From positions 62,001 through 126,000 of the forward strand of contig NC_089393.1 in assembly GCF_003171515.1 (NCBI RefSeq): a stretch of 64,000 bases of DNA, read 5' to 3'. The DNA comes from Pyrenophora tritici-repentis. Lineage: Eukaryota; Ascomycota; Dothideomycetes; Pleosporales; Pleosporaceae. Numbering within the stretch: position 1 is the stretch's first letter; every line of letters starts with the position of its first letter. Of the stretch, positions 8,951 through 18,267 are shown in pieces. The translations under genes were made by a program, and so were the position numbers. A model generated the notes under the pieces. It made no database searches. It worked only from the letters and a program-made list of their open reading frames with translations, and had not been told where the DNA came from.

Positions 8951-9138
8951 TGTGAACGGTCTGTAGGAACTGTATTCCAGCTACCTAGTCCAGATGCTAT
9001 TTACAGTCAAGATGAAGAAAGAAGGTAAGACGCGAGCGGCGAGCCCGCTTTGTTTGGGTTGGCGCACGGCCCTCTCGTTGCCGGGGAAGCGACTAGGCTC
9101 GCAGCCTAGTCATGTGACTTAGGGCTCAGCCCGTTACA
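8951..9138 (-). repeat. Gypsy 5' LTR
   Basis: 188 bp, identical to 524-711. It carries the promoter of the minus-strand element and the segment (9002-9019) complementary to the adjacent primer-binding site. Confidence 0.95.
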
Positions 9139-9312
9139 ACGAAGACGACTAGATTGACAGTCAGTAGTAAAACACATTTCCTCGGCTTCCTTCTTTGCTT
9201 CAGCCTCATTCTTGGCGGTCTTGTTGGTCGGACCGGTCTGGTCGGACCGGTCCTTATGTAAGCACCTGGTCTGGTCTGGTCTGTACCCTCAGACCAGACC
9301 AGACCAGACCAT
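9139..9312 (+). mobile_element. hAT-1 3' end with GGTCTG/CAGACC hairpin arms
   Basis: After the Gypsy duplication ACGAA, the hAT-1 frame ends at TAG 9150-9152. The following untranslated sequence contains GGACCGGTCTGGTCGGACCGG and then three to four GGTCTG units facing CAGACC units (about 9262-9311), forming a strong hairpin. This probably belongs to the hAT-1 subterminal region. The exact end and its 8-bp duplication cannot be fixed because the left end is outside the window. The Copia frame starts immediately after, so hAT-1 seems to have inserted in the Copia reverse transcriptase. Confidence 0.55.
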
Positions 9313-9937
9313 TCCGATCACTGATTGCTGCTGCTGCAAAAGATCGAGCTCAAATTGATTGGTTCTACGAGAAGCTTTCTGGAAGATTCAACACCAAGAA
9401 CCTGGGGGAGATTCATAAGATCCTTGGAGTACGAGTTACGCGAGACAGAAAGCGCCGCACAATCTACCTCGATCAAGAACAGTACCTACACGCAGTACTT
9501 GACAAGTTTGGAATGTCTAGCAAACAACACAGAGACAAGAAGATTCCATCTGCAGATTACACTTCATTTAGGCCAGCCACTGACAACGACACCCGAATCG
9601 ACATCACTGAATACCAGCAAGTGATAGGGAGCCTTATGTTTGCTATGGTTCTTACACGTCCAGACATTGCATTCACCCTCGGAAAGCTAAGCCAATACAT
9701 GAGCGATCCAGCAGAACACCATGGCCATGCGTTGAAGAACCTGCTACGATATCTAAGGTCGACAGTGACATTGAAGCTACGCTACGGACCAGGGGGAGTA
9801 CACTCGCAATTTGTCATCTACTCTGATGCTGACTGGGCAAGCGACATGGTAGACCGAAAGAGCGTTTCAGGGAGCACTGCAATGTTCTACGGAGGTCCAA
9901 TATCATGGTCTAGCAAGAAGCAACGGTCTGTTGCAAC

Positions 9938-10235
9938 CAGACTCCGCAACAATCAATTAGACTCCGCAACAATCAATTCAATCCGGTCACTCTCCTAGAC
10001 CCACTTACCTATCTAGGTAGGGCTTAAACTCCTATAGGTAACTACTAGGCTTAAAGCGGTAATCAATCAATCCAATCTGAACCTTCTAGGACCCACTTAA
10101 TTGATTGTTGCGGACTGTGCAATCAATCGGATCGGCATGATTGATTCCTATCTAGGTTAAAGGCTGCCTAATAAAGTAACTCTTTAACCTATATAGGAAT
10201 CAATCATGTCGATCGATTGATTGTTGCGGAGTCTG
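9938..10235. mobile_element. hAT-type MITE, family 2 (128 bp) with a family 1 MITE nested inside
   Basis: The outer element starts CAGACTCCGCAACAATCAAT and ends ATTGATTGTTGCGGAGTCTG, flanked by the 8-bp duplication GTTGCAAC (9930-9937 and 10236-10243). Without the inner element it is 128 bp and matches 47060-47187. Its centre is a near-perfect palindrome built on GATTCCTATCTAGGTTAAAG. Confidence 0.95.
9958..10119 (+). mobile_element. hAT-type MITE, family 1 (162 bp), copy B, nested in family 2
   Basis: A 162-bp element with ends TAGACTCCGCAACAATCAATT and AATTGATTGTTGCGGACTGTG, flanked by the exact duplication CAATCAAT (9950-9957 and 10120-10127) made from the terminal repeat of the outer MITE. 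It is the reference complete copy for 1-117 and 43842-44003. Confidence 0.95.
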
Positions 10236-10617
10236 GTTGCAACGTCAAGCTGCGAATCTGAATACATCGCACTATCAACATGCTGCAAGCAAGGCCAGTG
10301 GATTGCTCAAATGTTTAGAGATCTTGGGTTCCCAAAGTACATTGGAAAAGACACCAACAAGGTCCAGATGCTAGGAGACAACCAGGGTGCCATTGCACTT
10401 ACAAAGAACCCTCACCTTCACGAAAGATCAAAGCACATCGACGTCTGTTATCATTTTATCCGAGACCTAGCAGAACAAGGCAAACTCGATGTGGCCTACG
10501 TTCCAACTGCAGACATGGTGGCTGATGGAATGACAAAGCCATTGCAGCGAGTCGCATTCGAGAGATTCAAGAACCAATTAGGAGTTGTCCTTGGACCGGA
10601 CCTGCCCTGAGGGGGAG

Positions 10618-10852
10618 TGTTAAGAATATGTTAGGTTCAGTCCAGGTCGGCGAGGTGAGGTTCGTGGAGTAAGCCCGAGCAGAAGGACCGACGCGGAATG
10701 ATGATCTGTCATGTACGTCCTAAGATCATCATAACAACAAGTAGATAGAACAATAGCTCTTAGTGAAGTTCAATCCAATACAGGGTTACCTTTCGTACCT
10801 CTACTCGGTCGCCTATGGTAGTCATACCACCAGAGGAGACCTTGTTCTAACA
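10618..10852 (+). repeat. Copia 3' LTR
   Basis: It follows the Copia stop codon and a polypurine tract (GAGGGGGAG, 10609-10617), begins TGTTAAGAATATG and ends ...GTTCTAACA, so its ends form the inverted repeat TGTTA/TAACA. Length is about 235 bp. The flanking bases ATTAT (10853-10857) would be the right-hand duplication, but the 5' LTR is not in the window. Confidence 0.75.
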
Positions 10853-11457
10853 ATTATTATATTTCCATTAGAGTCCTGTATCAGTCGGTGACTATGTAGG
10901 ACTTTGGCTAAGCCGTTCTATGTATGTTGTTCAATATGGAGTTTCTATAGGTCTTGTACAATTTGGAGGATAGTTGCGTAGTCCACAACTGGGCAGATAG
11001 ATCGCACGAGTAAGTGAGTCAATTGGAAGTATACATCCTGTACAAGCAGTCGCAAACGGTGTGTGATACTTAGCTAGATTCTTGTCAGATTCTACACGCA
11101 GTTCTGGCTGCGCAACTACCAACCGCGTATCTTCAAGGACTACCCGTACCTCCTCACCAGCGCCTTCGACGGTGCAAGTCTCACATGCTTGTTCATCCTT
11201 TCGCTTGCGGTTTTTGGCGCCGGAGGACCTGCAGGACCGTTCCCGTAAAGGCGGGGAACACAACGTCGCTGGAAATTATTACCCTTGTCCTATCCTGTCG
11301 CAGAGTAAGGCCCGGAGTAGGACAAGTCGGAAAGCAAAAGGGTACAGTATCCAAGTTCATTATAATCTCTATTTGTATTAAAGTACTTTTGTTCCATTCA
11401 AGTATCATCGGCCATTCTATCGTAATCATGCAGAACTCTCTCCCTCTCCTTCAGATC
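10853..11457. other. Intergenic, no gene recognised
   Basis: Between the Copia LTR and the 3' end of the GPI-type protein gene. Short frames on both strands lack codon structure or a start context that would support a gene. The right part is the expected 3' UTR of the minus-strand gene. Confidence 0.6.
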
Positions 11458-12216
11458 CTACAAAGCCAAGGCCACAGCACCAGCGACGAGAGCCAAAAGA
11501 CCTCCCGCTGCATAATTGGCAGATGCAGCACCTGGAAATTCCGGGGCACCGGTAGCAGTAGGAGTTGCGCTCCTGGACGCGGGGATGGTACCGTTGGTAG
11601 TGCCGTTGGCGGTCGGTATGGTGCCGTTGACAGTCGGTAGGGAAGAAGCTCCACTCTGAGGCGGCATTGTGGCCGTGGTAGCATTGGCAGCGCCCGAGGT
11701 GGATGGCTTATACCCACCACTGCAGAGACCATTCCTGCACGTGACGAGGTTGCACTGGTCGTCGGACGTGCACTGGGCGTTGAAGCCTCCACATGTCGCT
11801 ATGGCCATCATGTTGCTTGCCCAGCACTGAGCATTCTTGCATTGGTCCGGCTTCACAAACGGATTGCATTGGGCGCCGAGAGGGAGAGAGCCAGCAGGAG
11901 CGACAATGGTGGGTGACGGGGCAGGCAGCGCGCCCTGGAACTTGCTGGTTTCGGCAGTCGGTGATGGTGAGGCCCCTGGTTTGAAGCCGCTGCATGCACC
12001 TTGGACGCATGCGTTGTATGCGCATTGTTCGTCGCTCGTGCATGGAGCCTGAGAGTTGCCGCAAATAGGGGTGCGCGTCAAGTTGGCCGTGTAGCACGAA
12101 GCACCAAAGGCACATGGTGTGCTTTTGACATTGCACTCGTAGCCGAGGGGAATCCTGGCTTCTTGCGCTGAGGCAAGGGAGGCGGCTGTGGCCAGAACGA
12201 GGAGTGTGAAGCGCAT
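11458..12216 (-). CDS. Cysteine-rich secreted protein with GPI-anchor-type C-terminus
   Basis: Start taken at the ATG 12214-12216; the longer frame begins with a TTG. The protein has 252 residues. A signal peptide (residues 1-18, MRFTLLVLATAASLASA) precedes two similar cysteine-rich modules (about residues 20-78 and 110-165). Each has the spacing ...LGxxCN...C...C...C..C.GFxxxCTSDxQC...C..G.CSG, so the protein is an internal duplication. A Ser/Thr/Asn-Gly-Thr-rich stalk follows (many N-glycosylation sequons), then Gly-Ala residues and a hydrophobic tail LLALVAGAVALAL without charged residues after it, a GPI-attachment signal. It is probably a cell-wall or plasma-membrane surface protein. No enzyme motif is seen and the ligand is unknown. 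It is a single exon. Confidence 0.85.
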   Translation of the reverse strand: MRFTLLVLATAASLASAQEARIPLGYECNVKSTPCAFGASCYTANLTRTPICGNSQAPCTSDEQCAYNACVQGACSGFKPGASPSPTAETSKFQGALPAPSPTIVAPAGSLPLGAQCNPFVKPDQCKNAQCWASNMMAIATCGGFNAQCTSDDQCNLVTCRNGLCSGGYKPSTSGAANATTATMPPQSGASSLPTVNGTIPTANGTTNGTIPASRSATPTATGAPEFPGAASANYAAGGLLALVAGAVALAL

Positions 12217-13195
12217 ATTCAAGGTAACGATAGTGTTGGTTTGGCAACGAATGTGGGTGGCAGGAAGAACGAAGGTGGTTCTGATGGCAATCTCAGGATG
12301 ACTTAGGAAATGGGATGTGGAAGGCGATGGAAGGAAATCTCAACCTTTATACATACGGTCCTTTCTCGTGTTACTACGAAGACCAGACGATGATCTTGTG
12401 GCTGGTCGGTGCGTCCAGCTGACTTGGCAATCGTACGTAACCCACAGATCCCAACCTCGCAGCACGCCACATGACGCTGAGTCTCCGCGGAGTCTCCGCG
12501 CTATCATTCACGACTGTACTGCAGGGTCCAAAATAGAAACTTTGTCCATAGCCTCGTTGATAATTAGTGGCGTTTGGGCTGAAGGGAAAACAATCTAGGG
12601 TAACGCAGCTCGATCTCGGCCCGATGGGGTCTTGCGGCCAAGTTCGACTACCAAGGAGTATGTGCGTACCTCTTTGCTGACAGTCGGTCCACCGTTGCAA
12701 GGTTATTGGGTATGAGGTGGGTGGAGCTTAATGGAGAAGGTATGTCAGACGTTGAATTGTGCACTTGCACGTACCACGAAAATCTTCCCCCGCCTGTGCG
12801 ACGCTATTCCTGGACCGGTGTTACTTTCGGATGTAAGACCACAAGAAAACGAAATACAACCTACGTAAACGTGCGCGAGGCCAAGTTTCTTGGGCGGATT
12901 GTGTTGTGCATTTGGTCTGCCTCAGTACCATCCTAAGGTGGTTCAATTAAGATATGTTTCTGTACTTGTTAATAATGTAAGGGGTAGAGGGAGATGAAGG
13001 AAAGAAAGGATAGACTGTTTCTGTATGCAATTGTTCAAGTAAAGGTAACTAACTGTATAGAAAGAAGTAAAAAGTGGATTAAAGTCTATCCTAATAGAAA
13101 TACATGTCTGCGTAGTCTATACAAGTCGTAATAGAACGCTCCTAGATCGTGTCGAAGACGCACTCGTCGTGATCAAGCTATTGACAACAAAGTGT
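12217..13195. other. Intergenic region, promoter of the GPI-type protein and 3' flank of the glycine-rich gene
   Basis: Nothing convincing is encoded here. There is a direct repeat of GTCTCCGCG near 12481-12500. The stretch 12950-13130 is A-rich on the plus strand and is probably the 3' UTR of the minus-strand glycine-rich gene. Confidence 0.5.
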
Positions 13196-14722
13196 CTAGT
13201 ACTTCTCACCAGAGGCTCCAGCACCAGCACCGGCACCAGCACCGCCAGAGACACCGGCACCAACACCAGCTCCACCGTTGACACCAGCGCCGACACCACC
13301 AGCTCCTCCAACACCGGCACCGACACCACCGTTGACACCAGCTCCGACACCGCCAGCACCACCGACACCAGCTCCGACACCGCCAGCACCACCGACACCA
13401 GCACCAACACCACCGTTGGCTCCAGCACCGATTCCGCCAGCACCGCCAACACCAGCACCAACACCGCCGTGGACACCAGCGCCAACACCACCAGCTCCTC
13501 CGATACCAGCACCGACACCACCGTTGGCTCCAGCACCGATTCCGCCAGCACCGCCAACACCGACACCAGCACCGCCGTGGACACCAGCACCGATACCGCC
13601 AGCTCCGCCAACACCGGCACCGACACCTCCGCCAACACCAGCTCCAACTCCGCCGTGGGCTCCGCCGCCAACACCGGCACCAGCATCAGCGCCAGCACCT
13701 CCGTGAGCTCCGCCGAGGCCAACACCGAGACCTCCGAGTCCAAGACCGCCAGAGAGAGGAAGGCCAGCGATACCACCGTGACCACCAGCTCCTCCACCGA
13801 CGAGGCCGCCAACAACGGGAAGACTTCCAGCGATTCCGCCAGCAGCTCCAGCAAGACCACCAAGACCGGCTCCTCCGTGAGCACCTCCACCAACGAGGCC
13901 GCCAACAACGGGAAGACCTCCAGCGATTCCGCCAGCAGCTCCAGTAAGCCCACCGAGACCAACGCCTCCGTGAGCACCTCCGCCAACGCCTCCGTGAGCA
14001 CCTCCACCAACGAGGCCACCAACAACGGGAAGACCTCCGGCAATTCCGCCAGCAGCTCCAGTAAGCCCACCGAGACCAACGCCTCCGTGAGCACCTCCGC
14101 CAACGAGGCCACCAACAACGGGAAGACCTCCAGCGATTCCGCCAATGCCAGCGCCTCCGTGGGCACCTCCACCAACGAGGCCACCTACACCTGGAAGACC
14201 TCCAGCGATTCCGCCAATGGGTCCAGTAAGACCACCAAGACCAGCGCCTCCGTGTCCACCGGCACCTCCACCAATGAGGCCACCAACAGCGGGAAGACCT
14301 CCAGCGATGCCGCCAAGGCCAGCGCCTCCGTGTCCACCGGCACCTCCGCCAATGAGGCCGCCAACACCTGGAAGTGCTCCGGTTACTCCACCAAGATCGG
14401 GAAGACCGGCGCCTCCAGAGGGAGCGCTGGGGCTACCCGAGCCGTAGCCAGAGTCGGGCTTGTCATCTCCAGAGCTGGGCTTGTCGTCGCCAGAGTCAGG
14501 CTTGTCGTCACCAGATTCGGGCTTGTCGGCGGGCTTGTCGGCGCCGGAGCTGGGCTTGTCAGAGCCAGCGTCAGGCTTGCCAGAGCCGTAAGAAGGGGCG
14601 CTGGAACCGTAACCAGAACCGTATCCGGGTTCAGCGCGAACGACGACGTTGCCGGTCTGCGGGTGGGGGAGCGCAGTGGCGATGCTGGCAAGAGCCAAAA
14701 GCTGGGCAGTGAAGTACTTCAT
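13196..14722 (-). CDS. Secreted glycine-rich repeat protein
   Basis: 508 residues from the ATG at 14720-14722. A signal peptide (about residues 1-18, MKYFTAQLLALASIATAL) leads a short region with YGSGYGSS, then Asp/Lys/Ser-rich repeats of the type SGDDKPDSG (about 45-95). The rest is glycine-rich: units like GGIAGGLPVVGGLVGGGAHGG repeated about eight times (to about residue 330), followed by shorter GGAGGVGAGV units to the C-terminus GEKY. It is probably a structural wall or surface protein, elastic or adhesive in type; no catalytic motif is seen. The repeats make the opposite strand open for 546 codons, but signal peptide, start codon and composition favour the minus strand. Repeat number is expected to vary between isolates. 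Confidence 0.8.
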   Translation of the reverse strand: MKYFTAQLLALASIATALPHPQTGNVVVRAEPGYGSGYGSSAPSYGSGKPDAGSDKPSSGADKPADKPESGDDKPDSGDDKPSSGDDKPDSGYGSGSPSAPSGGAGLPDLGGVTGALPGVGGLIGGGAGGHGGAGLGGIAGGLPAVGGLIGGGAGGHGGAGLGGLTGPIGGIAGGLPGVGGLVGGGAHGGAGIGGIAGGLPVVGGLVGGGAHGGVGLGGLTGAAGGIAGGLPVVGGLVGGGAHGGVGGGAHGGVGLGGLTGAAGGIAGGLPVVGGLVGGGAHGGAGLGGLAGAAGGIAGSLPVVGGLVGGGAGGHGGIAGLPLSGGLGLGGLGVGLGGAHGGAGADAGAGVGGGAHGGVGAGVGGGVGAGVGGAGGIGAGVHGGAGVGVGGAGGIGAGANGGVGAGIGGAGGVGAGVHGGVGAGVGGAGGIGAGANGGVGAGVGGAGGVGAGVGGAGGVGAGVNGGVGAGVGGAGGVGAGVNGGAGVGAGVSGGAGAGAGAGASGEKY

Positions 14723-16303
14723 GTTGATGATGAAAATAAGTCGAAGACGAGATTCGTAAAGAAGGTAATACGATTATTCGCAGATTGTAGTAAAGAAGGT
14801 GAGTGTTAAACACAACGAAAGGATAGACTGTAAAAGGTCTGATCGAAGGGAAGGTAGTAGAGCGAGAGTGAGATCGATGTTGATGCCCTTCAAACTGTGG
14901 CAGGACGACTGTGTCTTATACTCGAGGAAGATGTTTGCTCCCAGCGACCAGGCATCGTCATGGCCAGGCGCACTGCCACTGCTGTTTCGAAACATGGTTC
15001 CTGGTAGTAGCCTACTGCGTCCAAAAGGGTGACAAGGTTATGCCAAGTCTGTCCAGACTGTCTTGTTTCACGCCATATCCCACGAGATCGACGTTGGGCT
15101 TGACGGGAGAGACGCGATGTGTGCAGGGAAGACGAGCTTGTTCTCTCCGCCATGCGGCCTCGATTCACGACGTGGACCGGTTCCTGGCCTAGATGGGCGA
15201 ACGGCATGGCTAGTGCTGTTTTGGCCGTGAGTCGTGATGGGGTCAAGTCGGCAATGTAGACTATCGAGTAGGCCAATATCCCCATTGCGACTCGCACTAG
15301 CGTCTGTCACCGTGTCAAGAGACGAAGTTGTATCTTTGGAACTTTGATCCCCTTTGTGTCCATAGTTGGTGGAGGAGTAGATGCGGTACCAGAGTGATGT
15401 TGAAGACGTCGATGAGAGCGTGTCGCCTGGACTGACAATGGGTGGCGCAATGCAATTCTCCTGCGCCCGGCCGAGTACTGTACCTAGGTAGTGAGGAGGC
15501 AAAGTTGTCCTCATACTCACGATACCAATACCGTGCATGCCTGTCAGTCGAAATGAAGGATACCGGCCTGTGCTTGCTCAACTTCGGCTGGTGTCAGAGT
15601 GTTGTCGACGTCTTCCCTCTTGGAGTAACGTTTGCATCGTCGTTTCCCAAGTTCCCCTTTACCATTCGGCTCAAGTGCGTGCCGTTGTCAATACTTGATG
15701 CTGTGACAACGGTCCAGGGACCAATGAGGAATCACGGCATCAGGGTATCACGGCATGACCCGCGAGCACATGCATGATGCTCATCTCCTAGGTGTCGATC
15801 TGGAGTAGTTGATGCAGGTGCAGCGAGGGTTCATCGTGGACATGTGTCGTGGTTGCGCGAACCACGTCGAAAAGCGGCGGGTCTCGGCAGCGCTTGTGTG
15901 TGGCGCTTCAGGCCATCACGACTTAGTCCAACTTTGCATCGCACGTCTCTCTCGACATGACCACTTCTAGAACATGCAACTCTAATGTGCATGTGCATGC
16001 GTGAGGTATTGCGGACCTGCGCGGAAATGTAGGTAATGCCTGTTATCGGCGACACCCTTGCCGACCCGGCTGTTTCGGCGACGTTTGTTACGACTCCCTC
16101 CTCTCATCGTGCTGTCGGCGTCTTCGTATCGTGTGCTTCGGCGACCTAATACCTGCAGCATCATCAAGAATCACCTCATCTCGCGCTGCTCAGCGTGACG
16201 CATAAGCTTTGGTGTCTACATAGACTGACGCATCGCCCGATCATGTCGGGCTTAATTCATTGCCCGCGTCGCACGCTTAGCACAAGCCGACAACAAAGTT
16301 TGA
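14723..16303. other. Intergenic, no gene recognised
   Basis: About 1.6 kb between two divergently transcribed genes. It contains several overlapping open frames of 60-150 codons on both strands, none with a recognisable domain, splice structure or codon bias. It probably holds both promoters; function is otherwise unknown. Confidence 0.5.
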
Positions 16304-18142
16304 ATGCCTTCTCCGAAGCCCACGTCGGCTGCTCGACCAGCACCGCTAGCTTGCCTAGAGTGTCGCCGCACACATCTTAGGTGCGATGGAGCAACTCCTA
16401 CCTGCGGGCGCTGTCATAGCCGCGGATATGCGTGCACATACACGCGCTCAGGACGTGGTCGCCGCCGCCGCCGCATCATTGGCCAAGACGCCGGAACATT
16501 ATCTACTGTTTCGCACCAGCAGGCGTTACCTTCCCCGCCATATACCACTACCCAGTCCATCGCCACGCAGGCGCAGCCATCGTCGACACTATCGCAATGG
16601 TTCCAAGATAGTGGCTCGAATCTAGAGAGAGAGTCCAGTGCCCCTGAGTCCGTCCCCAGTCTGCATGCTGCACCCCAGCCAGACCCTTCGGATGCCATTA
16701 TACTCCCATCCGGTCCCACGCCTAGTCCGCAAAGTGATGAGCTCGCGCCATGGGCCGATGACGAGCAGCTGGTCAACTTGTACTATCTCAACTTCCACTC
16801 CAGCCATCCCTTGCTGCTGCCTAAGAGCTGGTATTGGAAGAACCAGTATCCCCAGTACCTCAAGGCCGTCGTTCAGCTCATTGGTGGCCACTTTTGCCCG
16901 ACAGCATCTCGAGATGCGTTGCTCCAACGTGTTCAGAAGGAGCTCCAAGATGATGGCCAGGAGACCCCTGAGAGGGTGCAAGCCCAGATCCTCTACGCCG
17001 TGTACCTCTTTGCGCAGCACGACTTGCGCAAAGGACAACAAGTGCTCAACTCTGCCATTGAAGCTGCACTGAACCTCGGCATGCACCGGCAAGACTTTGC
17101 AGCAATGCATGCAGGCAGTTTGACAGTGCTGGAAGAGAGTATGCGAAGAACCTGGTATGAGCTATACATAACCGACGGCTGTGTTGCCGCACTACAGCGG
17201 AGATCAACCTTCAAGACCAACACTGTGGGCGCCGACGTGCTTTTGCCATGCGACGATTTCATCTACGAAGACGGCATGTGCTTCATGCCTGCAACGCTGC
17301 ATGACTTCCACGATAACGTCTTCGCAGACGAAGAAAAGGTCTTCTCGTCATTCTGTTACCGCATCGAAGCAGTACGCCTTTTAGGCCGAGTCCTGACCAT
17401 CACCGGAGCACAAGGCGTGCATAGGGATCTCGTACAAGCAGCCGACAACGCACTTGCAGCTTTCACACACCATCTCCCCCGGTCCAAGAGTGAAGCAGAG
17501 ATCGTGAGTAGTTATGGTGAAATCGATGAGCTCATGTTCCAGGCCCACACCATTATCCAATACAGCACCATTCTCCTCCACTTTCCCAGGGGCGACCTGC
17601 TTTCCCCTGGTCCACTCGCAGAGGATGTGCCTGGCGCCAATAGTACGAAACTCCTCTGTCCTTGCAATCGGCAACACGTTCACTCTATCAAAGCGATCGA
17701 ATCCTCCAAAACCATGTCTATGCTAGCTGCCCTACGCCCTCCGGTTCATAGACACAGTCCCTTCTTTGTCTACCCCCTGGCTCTCGCTGCTGTAGTGCAG
17801 CTTTCCATCGGCGCAATCCATGCTAAAAGCTCGAGTGGTTGCTTGGAGCAGCACTCGGATAGAGTCAAATTGATGCTGGGGGTGTTGAAGACGTTGGGAA
17901 GATACTGGTCCGCTAGCGACAGTGTTTTGCGTGTCTTGAAGAAGATGTCTTGTGCGGTTTTTCGTAGCCCTCGTGCGGAATCGTCTTATGCTGCGCGACG
18001 AGACGATCAGATGGATACTGGTTTGGACGCGTGCCCCCATATATTGGTGGATAGCGATTGGCTGAATAGTGTTGATCTTCAGGATTTGAGTGGGCTTATG
18101 GGGCATGACAATGGTACTCCGGGCGGGTATGGTCACTTTTGA
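16304..18142 (+). CDS. Zn2Cys6 fungal transcription factor
   Basis: 612 residues, single exon, start at ATG 16304. The DNA-binding domain is at residues about 17-45 with the six cysteines in CLECRRTHLRCDGATPTC...C.SRGYAC and a following basic run GRGRRRRR. A disordered Ser/Pro/Gln linker follows. The middle-homology region starts near residue 150 (LVNLYYLNFHSSHPLLLPKSWYW) and includes the typical RRTWYELYITDG segment near residue 285. It would act in the nucleus as a homodimer on CGG triplets. It lies 126 bp from the 3' end of the persulfide dioxygenase-like gene, so it is a candidate local regulator of the sulfide genes, but this is proximity only. Confidence 0.9.
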   Translation: MPSPKPTSAARPAPLACLECRRTHLRCDGATPTCGRCHSRGYACTYTRSGRGRRRRRIIGQDAGTLSTVSHQQALPSPPYTTTQSIATQAQPSSTLSQWFQDSGSNLERESSAPESVPSLHAAPQPDPSDAIILPSGPTPSPQSDELAPWADDEQLVNLYYLNFHSSHPLLLPKSWYWKNQYPQYLKAVVQLIGGHFCPTASRDALLQRVQKELQDDGQETPERVQAQILYAVYLFAQHDLRKGQQVLNSAIEAALNLGMHRQDFAAMHAGSLTVLEESMRRTWYELYITDGCVAALQRRSTFKTNTVGADVLLPCDDFIYEDGMCFMPATLHDFHDNVFADEEKVFSSFCYRIEAVRLLGRVLTITGAQGVHRDLVQAADNALAAFTHHLPRSKSEAEIVSSYGEIDELMFQAHTIIQYSTILLHFPRGDLLSPGPLAEDVPGANSTKLLCPCNRQHVHSIKAIESSKTMSMLAALRPPVHRHSPFFVYPLALAAVVQLSIGAIHAKSSSGCLEQHSDRVKLMLGVLKTLGRYWSASDSVLRVLKKMSCAVFRSPRAESSYAARRDDQMDTGLDACPHILVDSDWLNSVDLQDLSGLMGHDNGTPGGYGHF

Positions 18143-18267
18143 TGGCCACGTCGTAGACCATGCCACAGATTCAGGATGCAAGTCTAGTCATGCGCGCATA
18201 TAATATGTTATCGAAGAAAAGAACACATACAATCCCTAAAAAAAACTAACCAGACACTCCCACTTCA

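Larger units (their letters stand above)
524..9138 (-). mobile_element. Chromodomain Gypsy (Metaviridae, chromovirus-type) LTR retrotransposon, full length, carrying nested hAT-2 and MITE-3
   Basis: The two LTRs (524-711 and 8951-9138) are 188 bp and identical as read. They have TG...CA ends on the coding strand and are flanked by the 5-bp duplication ACGAA (519-523 and 9139-9143). The element is transcribed on the minus strand, with gag (5728-4532) then pol (4483-1085) and a chromodomain (to 712). Removing the nested hAT-2 and MITE-3 leaves about 5.37 kb. Identical LTRs and open frames indicate a recent insertion; it is younger than hAT-1, which it interrupts, and older than hAT-2 and MITE-3, which sit inside it. 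Confidence 0.95.
9313..10610 (+). pseudogene. Copia (Pseudoviridae) pol remnant: reverse transcriptase end and RNase H
   Basis: The frame begins inside the reverse transcriptase just after where a YVDD box would be (LIAAAAKDRAQI...) and runs through the Copia connection region (ILGVRV, YLDQEQYL, GSLMFAMVLTRPDIAF) into RNase H (YSDADWASD, SGSTAMF). It is interrupted at 9938-10235 by nested MITEs and resumes at 10244 with SSCESEYIALS, DNQGAIALTKNP, HIDVCYHFIRD and the C-terminal MADGMTKPL-like motif, stopping at 10608-10610. Excising the MITEs and one GTTGCAAC copy restores the reading frame. Gag, protease, integrase and most of the reverse transcriptase are absent or lie upstream of the window. 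Confidence 0.9.

Noticed and set aside
13169..14809. 546-codon plus-strand frame rich in Ser/Thr
   Set aside because: It is the reverse of a glycine-rich repeat (GGN becomes NCC), and the other strand has the signal peptide and a sensible start.
15068..15538. 156-codon minus-strand frame
   Set aside because: No domain, start context or splice support, and overlaps other random frames.
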